Assembly: GCA_038240335.1 (NCBI GenBank)
Contig: JBBSDV010000135.1
Span: 1-9,438, forward strand
Direction: 5' to 3'
Source of the DNA: JBBSDV01 sp038240335
GTDB taxonomy: Bacteria; Chloroflexota; Dehalococcoidia; DSTF01; JACRBR01
Length of the DNA stretch: 9,438 nt
Position numbers and translations under genes: made by a program. Shown piece by piece: positions 5,871-9,438 of this stretch; within the stretch, counting starts at the first letter, position 1; each line of letters starts with the position of its first letter. The notes under the pieces are model-generated. The model was not told the origin of the DNA. It worked only from the letters and a program-made list of their open reading frames with translations, and made no database searches.

Positions 5871-6551
5871 TCAGGCCGCGACGTACTCGCGATAGCAGCC
5901 ATCGAGGAAGCCCCATAGCGCGTCAGCGCATTCACGCGCGGTGGATAGGACGACTTCGCGCTCGGCGTCGTTCCTGACGTGCCGGCGCACCATGCTAGCG
6001 CCGACTTCGGCATGGATCTCGTCGGCGCCAATGTGCACCTCGAAGAACTGCAGCGTGCGGTCATCGTCCACGCCGTAGAACTGCTGGAGACCAGCGATCT
6101 TGGTGCGCGCGACGTCGGGCACCTGCGATTCGTAGACGTACAGCGCGGCGCAGGCTTCGGCGAACGAGCGCCGCATCGTGGCATCCCTGAATGTCGCGAC
6201 GAGCTCATCCGTCTCCGGCAACGGCTGGGCGTGCTCGACGTCGGCGCGCGTCGCGCCGACACCCTCGGCGAATCGGAGCCAGAGCTCCGGATGGTTCTCG
6301 TCGCCGCGCTCCTCCTCGATAAGGTTTTCGAGCAGCTCCTGGCGCTCACCCTGGTCGGGGCAGATCGCGTGCGCGGCGCTGACGTACTGCGGGAAGGCGA
6401 GCACGTGCTGGTAGTACTGCGACGCGTACCCCCGCAGGTGCTCGCGCGTCAGCTCGCCGCGCTGCCATGCTTGGTAGAACGGATGCCTGAGCAGACTGCG
6501 CTCATCGATGATCGACGCGATCTCATCGATGATGTCGGTCGTCGCAACCAT
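5871..6551 (-). CDS. CADD-like protein: probable self-sacrificing p-aminobenzoate synthase (diiron/MnFe, TenA/PqqC fold)
   Basis: The product is 226 aa from ATG 6551, with GGGAG 5 nt upstream. It belongs to the haem-oxygenase-like fold with TenA, PqqC and Chlamydia CADD; HPFYQAWQRGEL (23-34), GYASQYYQHVLAFPQYVSA (41-59) and EEERGDENHPELW (79-91) are hallmarks of the CADD group. Metal ligands by motif are E80, H87, E141, H173, D177 and H180. As I recall, C. trachomatis CADD uses E81, H88, E142, H174, D178, H181, donates the ring of its own Tyr27 to make p-aminobenzoate for folate, and needs Lys152. This protein has each of these at one position lower, including Y26 and K151. The role in a folate bypass is therefore well supported by residues, though unproven. 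No folate gene is next to it; the partner is the MBL hydrolase 10 nt downstream. A TATAAC -10-like box (6600-6605, minus strand) precedes it without a clear -35. Confidence 0.88.
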   Translation of the reverse strand: MVATTDIIDEIASIIDERSLLRHPFYQAWQRGELTREHLRGYASQYYQHVLAFPQYVSAAHAICPDQGERQELLENLIEEERGDENHPELWLRFAEGVGATRADVEHAQPLPETDELVATFRDATMRRSFAEACAALYVYESQVPDVARTKIAGLQQFYGVDDDRTLQFFEVHIGADEIHAEVGASMVRRHVRNDAEREVVLSTARECADALWGFLDGCYREYVAA

Positions 6552-6701
6552 AATCGCTCCCGTGCTTGCGCCCTCACCGGGACGGATCGAATACGACGAG
6601 TTATAGCGGGTGTGGCCGGAGAGCGCAGCATATCGGAGGTCGAAGCCGAGCGTCGGAAGTCGGGGTCGGGGTCGATTTCGGATTGAATCGTGATCTCGGG
6701 C

Positions 6702-7211
6702 CTACAGCCTCACCTCTGAGCCGCGAACTATTTGCCCCAGCGGAGCACTTCCGGGCGAACGCGGGGCGCCGGCATCGACACAATAGTAGAGCCCAACGGA
6801 TTTCGCGGTGTACATCGAATACCGGTTGTCGAAAACGAACGTATAATCGCCGCGGAGCTTCACGGGGAACATGAAGTCGTAGTTCTCGACTTTCGGCGAC
6901 GCGAACGTGTCGCGCCCCTGCGGGTCGACGATGCGCATCAGGATGTCGACGCGCCCGAAGCCGCCATCGACCTCCCACGTGCCGCGCACGATCGTGTTCT
7001 CGTCGAGCGGAATCGTGCGTTTCGCCTCCGCTCGTTGCTTCACGCTGAAATTGACGTTCGTGCATTGATCCGGACGTCCGTTCGAGATCGCACCCGCGTG
7101 CGCGGGCGTGCCGATCGACCCCGGCTCGTAGCCGTTCATTGCGATCCAACCACCGCCAACGCCGGCGATGAGCAGCGCGAACATACCGATACCCAACAAG
7201 AATGAGCGCAC
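6702..7211 (-). CDS. Membrane-anchored protein with a GOLD (emp24/p24-like) beta-sandwich domain
   Basis: I place the start at GTG 7211, preceded by AAGGGG about 7 nt upstream, giving 169 aa; an ATG at 7235 adds 8 residues but has no ribosome binding site. Residues 4-25 form one hydrophobic segment after MR, a signal anchor or uncleaved signal peptide, so the rest should lie outside the membrane. The external part (about 50-145) reads like a GOLD domain: TIVRGTWEVDGGFGRVDILM, then GDYTFVFDNRYSMYTAKSVGLYY (121-143), where the F-x-F-x-N-x-x-S and K-x-V pattern matches the last strands of p24/emp24 proteins. C50 and C144 bracket the domain and could form a disulfide. In eukaryotes GOLD proteins sort cargo; bacterial copies have no known role. 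The gene stands 168 nt from the HAD gene and 150 nt from the CADD-like gene on the same strand. Confidence 0.72.
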   Translation of the reverse strand: MRSFLLGIGMFALLIAGVGGGWIAMNGYEPGSIGTPAHAGAISNGRPDQCTNVNFSVKQRAEAKRTIPLDENTIVRGTWEVDGGFGRVDILMRIVDPQGRDTFASPKVENYDFMFPVKLRGDYTFVFDNRYSMYTAKSVGLYYCVDAGAPRSPGSAPLGQIVRGSEVRL

Positions 7212-7329
7212 GCGATGACCCCTTACGGGTAGCATCGGCGATGACGGGCTATTCTGGAGCGCTGGACCTCGTTCGGTGGATTAAGTGTGGGGACTGCCGG
7301 TTAACGCGACTGCAGACGCAACGACCCGT

Positions 7330-7358
7330 CCGCCAGGGGCAAAAGCCTCCTGTGGCGG
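7330..7358 (-). other. Hairpin downstream of the HAD phosphatase gene
   Basis: CCGCCA (7330-7335) pairs with TGGCGG (7353-7358), and inside it GGGGC pairs with GCCTC (one G-T) around AAAA, leaving a 3-nt bulge. It lies 22 nt beyond the HAD stop codon in the minus direction, where a transcript end is expected, but no T-run follows on either strand. It may be a 3' stabilising structure or a non-canonical terminator. Confidence 0.35.
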
Positions 7359-7379
7359 AGTCGCTCTCACGCACAGCTC

Positions 7380-8207
7380 TCACAGCGCAAACTTGCGGAT
7401 CGCCCATGCGACGCCGTCCTCGAGGTTGCTTGGGCCGACGACGTCGGCTCGTGACTTAACGTCGTCCGGTGCGTTGCCCATCGCCATGCCTATCGCCGCC
7501 ACGTCCATCATCTCAAGGTCGGGAGCGGCATCGCCGATAGCAAGCGTCTGCGACATCGGCACGCCGACGTGCTCGGCGACGATGCGCAGCGCGCGGCCCT
7601 TGTCTGCGCCCGCGTGGACGATATTGAGATAATGCGGAAAGGTCTCGCTGTACCCGTACGCGAGATTCAACATGCCGTCGTACTTCCCGGCGAGGCGTGT
7701 GCGCAAGCCGTTCGTCGCGTCTTCGCCGAAGAAGAGGAACGCCTCGCAGCCGTTGGCCACATGATCCGAGAGGCGCTCGGCAAGCACCATTCCCGGCGGC
7801 AGTCGCGCCGGATCGATGTTGGGACGGCGCGTCAGCAGATACGTGATGTCGTTCACCGTCGTCATTGACTCGTAACGCGCCTCGTCCGCGATCGCGGCGA
7901 TCTCGATCGCCGGCGCGGCGGGTAGGCCGAGCGAGAGAATGTGCGTATCACCGCGCGTATCGCGGATCATCGCGCCGTTGTGGCAGATAATCGGCGACGT
8001 GACACCGAGCAGGTCAGCGGTGCGCTTCGCCAGCGTGTACCAGCGCGATGTCGCGATCACGATATGGACGCCCGCAGCCGTCGCGTCGCGGACGGCGGCG
8101 GCGTTGGCGTCGCTGATCGTGTTGTCCTTGCTCAGCAGCGTGCCGTCGAGGTCGAGGGCGATGAGGCGCACACGTTCGTTCGCCGCTCGCGCGTCTCCCG
8201 CACTCAC
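7380..8207 (-). CDS. Cof-type HAD-IIB hydrolase (sugar or nucleotide phosphatase)
   Basis: I place the start at GTG 8207, which overlaps the radC stop as GTGA; a further upstream GTG at 8240 would run deep into radC, and a GTG at 8171 is also possible. The product is 275 aa. HAD phosphatases form an aspartyl-phosphate and hydrolyse small phosphorylated metabolites in the cytosol. Motif I is DLDGT (D19 nucleophile, D21 acid/base), motif II is IATSR (T52), motif III is K202 in DKGRAL, and motif IV is GDAAPDLEMM (D225, D229), with Pro in place of the usual Asn of GDxxND. The block between motifs II and III is long enough for the C2B cap that defines the Cof group. Substrates of this group vary and cannot be told from sequence. 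The overlap with radC indicates one transcript and coupled translation. Confidence 0.9.
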   Translation of the reverse strand: MSAGDARAANERVRLIALDLDGTLLSKDNTISDANAAAVRDATAAGVHIVIATSRWYTLAKRTADLLGVTSPIICHNGAMIRDTRGDTHILSLGLPAAPAIEIAAIADEARYESMTTVNDITYLLTRRPNIDPARLPPGMVLAERLSDHVANGCEAFLFFGEDATNGLRTRLAGKYDGMLNLAYGYSETFPHYLNIVHAGADKGRALRIVAEHVGVPMSQTLAIGDAAPDLEMMDVAAIGMAMGNAPDDVKSRADVVGPSNLEDGVAWAIRKFAL

Positions 8208-8923
8208 GTCCTGGGGAATCCGCCAAGGCCGAGCGCGCACATGCTGGCGTAGCGGCCGCCGCCGATGACGACGTGATCGTGTAACTCGATGTCCATCAGT
8301 TTCGCCGCCTCGCGCACTTGAGCGGTCATCTGGATGTCCGCAGCAGACGGCCTGGGGTCCCCAGACGGATGATTATGCACCAGCACGAAGCTCGTCGCCC
8401 GGGCGCGGATCGCGTGCCCTAGCAGTTCCGCGATGCGTACGGGCGTCGTGTGAACGCTGCCGACGTACGCAATTCTCGACTCAATAACGCGGCTACGTGT
8501 GTCGAGCAGCACGATCCGCACCTGTTCCTGGTCGAGTAGCGACATCTCTGGCGCGAGCATCTTGGCGATGTCATCAGCGCCGTGCACGATGATACGCTCG
8601 TCCGTCGTCGACCGCGCCACGCGCACGCCGAGCTCGATCGCGGCCTTGATCTGCGCCGTCTTCGCCTCCCCCAGCCCCTTTTCGTTGCACATTTCAGCGA
8701 ACGACGCCTGCGCGAAGCCGCGCAGCGAGCCGAAGCGCGCGAGCAGCCGCTCCGCCTGGGAGAGGGCGCTTTCGCGCGTCGAACCGACCCGCAGGAGAAT
8801 CGCCAGCAGCTCCGCTTCCGAGAGCGCTGTCGGGCCGAAGTCACGCAGCCGCTCACGAGGCCGCGACGTCGGCGGCAGGTCACGGATCAGCGTGTACGGC
8901 GGAGGAGCAGCGTCGTCGGTCAT
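8204..8923 (-). CDS. radC: RadC-family JAB/MPN metalloprotein (UPF0758)
   Basis: The product is 239 aa from ATG 8923. The open frame reaches 8989, but the ATG gives the usual start shortly before the conserved IRDLP..RPRERL motif. The N-terminal part has GPTALSEAELLAILLRVG (30-47) and a helix-hairpin-helix, KGLGEAKTAQIKAAIELG (82-99). The C-terminal JAMM/MPN domain has HNHPSGDPRPSAAD (183-196), with zinc ligands H183, H185 and D196. RadC was named for DNA repair in E. coli, but that link was later withdrawn and the function remains unclear. Close homologues also occur on mobile elements; here the genomic setting looks chromosomal. The Shine-Dalgarno is weak. It is the first gene of a minus-strand pair with the HAD phosphatase, and it is divergent from thrC. 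Confidence 0.93.
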   Translation of the reverse strand: MTDDAAPPPYTLIRDLPPTSRPRERLRDFGPTALSEAELLAILLRVGSTRESALSQAERLLARFGSLRGFAQASFAEMCNEKGLGEAKTAQIKAAIELGVRVARSTTDERIIVHGADDIAKMLAPEMSLLDQEQVRIVLLDTRSRVIESRIAYVGSVHTTPVRIAELLGHAIRARATSFVLVHNHPSGDPRPSAADIQMTAQVREAAKLMDIELHDHVVIGGGRYASMCALGLGGFPRT

Positions 8924-9051
8924 GGTCGGTGTGAGGCTAACACGGGGACACGGCAAGCAGGCACGCCCATGCGCAGAACCGCTTGACATCGAGCGTACCG
9001 CTGGCTGGCCGGTTGATCGCAGCCACTCTCTTTCGTCGATCCGGCGCTACC

Positions 9052-9081
9052 TTGACGATCGGCGCGACACATTGCTATCGT
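9052..9081 (+). promoter_or_regulatory. Sigma70-type promoter with extended -10 for thrC
   Basis: TTGACG (9052-9057) and TATCGT (9076-9081) are separated by 18 nt, and a TGC immediately before the -10 provides an extended -10 (TGn). This is the best promoter match in the window. Transcription would begin near 9088, giving a leader of about 170 nt before the thrC start. Confidence 0.6.
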
Positions 9082-9087
9082 GCGACG

Positions 9088-9256
9088 CGTCCGCCTGCGA
9101 GGCGGATTCTGTTATTCGGCGAAATCGACGGATTCTGATGAACCTCTTTATGGCGATGCCTCAGCCCCGGGAGAGCCGGGGCGCCCGCTTGGGATAGCCG
9201 ATTCGATCCCGGCTCGTCCGTCCGCCTCTGCGCGGGCGCGACACAGGAGGTACGCC
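9088..9256 (+). promoter_or_regulatory. Structured thrC mRNA leader with competing hairpins
   Basis: TCCGCC/GGCGGA (9090-9095 with 9101-9106) forms a hairpin right at the predicted RNA 5' end. GCCCCGG/CCGGGGC (9164-9170 with 9176-9182) forms a 7-bp hairpin with loop GAGAG. Its right arm can instead join the 8-bp pairing GAGCCGGG (9173-9180) with CCCGGCTC (9208-9215), so the two are mutually exclusive. A further 8-bp pairing, GCGCCCGC (9181-9188) with GCGGGCGC (9232-9239), comes close to the ribosome binding site AGGAGG (9245-9250). There is no U-run after any stem, so control of translation is more likely than termination. I do not recognise a known riboswitch class. Confidence 0.5.
9138..9197 (+). 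CDS. Possible 19-codon leader peptide ahead of thrC
   Basis: An ATG at 9138 opens a frame of 19 codons ending in TAG 9195-9197. The peptide starts MNLFMAMPQP and has three Met in its first seven residues but no Thr. The frame overlaps the 9164-9182 hairpin, so ribosome position would affect which pairing forms. The ribosome binding site is weak (ACGGA). A coding role is unproven and chance is a real alternative in a leader of this length. Confidence 0.25.
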   Translation: MNLFMAMPQPRESRGARLG

Positions 9257-9438
9257 ATGCCCTACGCCAAAGCCCTGCGTTGCCGTGAATGCGGCCGCGA
9301 ATATCCACTCGAACCGCTGCACGTCTGCGAGTTCTGCTTCGGACCGCTCGAGGTCGCATACGACTACGACGCGATGCACCGGAACATCACGCGGGAGACT
9401 ATCGAACGCGGGCCGCACTCGGTGTGGCGCTACGCCGA
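9257..9438 (+). CDS. thrC: Threonine synthase, N-terminal part (3' truncated by window end)
   Basis: The start ATG 9257 has AGGAGG 6 nt upstream, a near-perfect site. Sixty codons are visible. The protein opens with a zinc ribbon, CRECGREYPLEPLHVCEFC (residues 9-27), with two CxxC pairs, then GPLEVAYDYDAMHRNITRE, which is typical of threonine synthases that carry this ribbon (found in Chloroflexota, Actinobacteria and others). Threonine synthase is a pyridoxal-phosphate enzyme that turns O-phosphohomoserine into threonine and phosphate, the last step of threonine synthesis. The catalytic Lys lies beyond the window. The enzyme class could be confused with cysteate synthase, a ThrC paralogue, on this fragment alone. 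Expression is probably set by the promoter at 9052-9081 and the structured leader. Confidence 0.85.
   Translation, partial: MPYAKALRCRECGREYPLEPLHVCEFCFGPLEVAYDYDAMHRNITRETIERGPHSVWRYA

Noticed and set aside
5207..5977. 256-codon plus-strand frame opposite the MBL gene
   Set aside because: It is antisense to a gene with intact catalytic motifs and has the Arg/Val/Glu-rich composition of a shadow frame.
5861..6349. N-terminal extension of the MBL frame to 407 codons
   Set aside because: The added part is Ser/Arg/Thr-rich shadow of the CADD-like gene; the family start GTGN follows ATG 5860.
6659..6674. Short direct repeat of TCGGGG near 6660
   Set aside because: Only two copies; too short to separate from chance in GC-rich sequence.
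8204..8923. radC as a sign of a genomic island or phage
   Set aside because: RadC-like genes occur on mobile elements, but there is no integrase, repeat or composition change here and the neighbours are housekeeping genes.
8983..8988. Perfect TTGACA on the plus strand
   Set aside because: There is no -10-like hexamer 16-18 nt downstream; the TTGACG/TATCGT pair at 9052-9081 is the better thrC promoter.
9173..9215. A true tRNA gene in the thrC leader
   Set aside because: Only acceptor- and T-arm-like stems can be drawn; there is no D-arm, anticodon arm or CCA context, and the length is 43 nt.

Overview
The window is a high-GC bacterial chromosome segment with dense coding, short gaps and frequent TTG or GTG starts preceded by Shine-Dalgarno sequences. 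No rRNA, tRNA, insertion sequence, phage gene or CRISPR array is seen. A zinc-ribbon threonine synthase, a GOLD-like secreted protein, a rhomboid, a single-chain M16 peptidase and a CADD-like diiron protein together suggest a Chloroflexota-type soil or aquatic bacterium. This placement is an inference with low to moderate confidence.

Layout. The left part (1-3679) is on the plus strand. It holds the 3' end of a secreted or lipoprotein-like protein, a YdjM/DUF457 membrane protein, a gene-free stretch (948-1306) with an AT-rich island, palindromes and a strong hairpin terminator, an OsmC/YhfA-type protein, a rhomboid protease, and two adjacent 116-residue stand-alone receiver domains. The central and right part (3683-8923) is entirely on the minus strand. 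In transcription order it reads radC, a Cof-type HAD phosphatase (GTGA overlap with radC), a membrane-anchored GOLD-like protein, a CADD-like protein, an MBL-fold hydrolase 10 nt behind it, a (GCGACCA)8 heptanucleotide repeat, and an M16 peptidase that converges on the second receiver gene with 3 nt between stop codons. From 8924 rightwards the strand flips again. A sigma70-like promoter and a structured leader of about 170 nt precede the first 60 codons of threonine synthase (thrC), which is cut by the window end.

Main points of interest. (1) Both receiver domains carry Asn where the phosphorylated Asp should be, and both lack the switch Lys, so they are a tandem pair of phosphorylation-independent pseudo-receivers. 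(2) The CADD-like protein keeps every residue I recall as essential in Chlamydia trachomatis CADD, the self-sacrificing p-aminobenzoate synthase, each at exactly one position lower: Y26, E80, H87, E141, K151, H173, D177 and H180. (3) The thrC leader contains mutually exclusive GC-rich pairings and a 19-codon Met-rich upstream ORF. (4) A perfect eight-copy heptanucleotide repeat sits between two co-oriented genes. Otherwise the genes are mainly housekeeping or stress functions (peptide quality control, peroxide defence, nucleotide or sugar phosphate clean-up), and no defence island or mobile system is evident.
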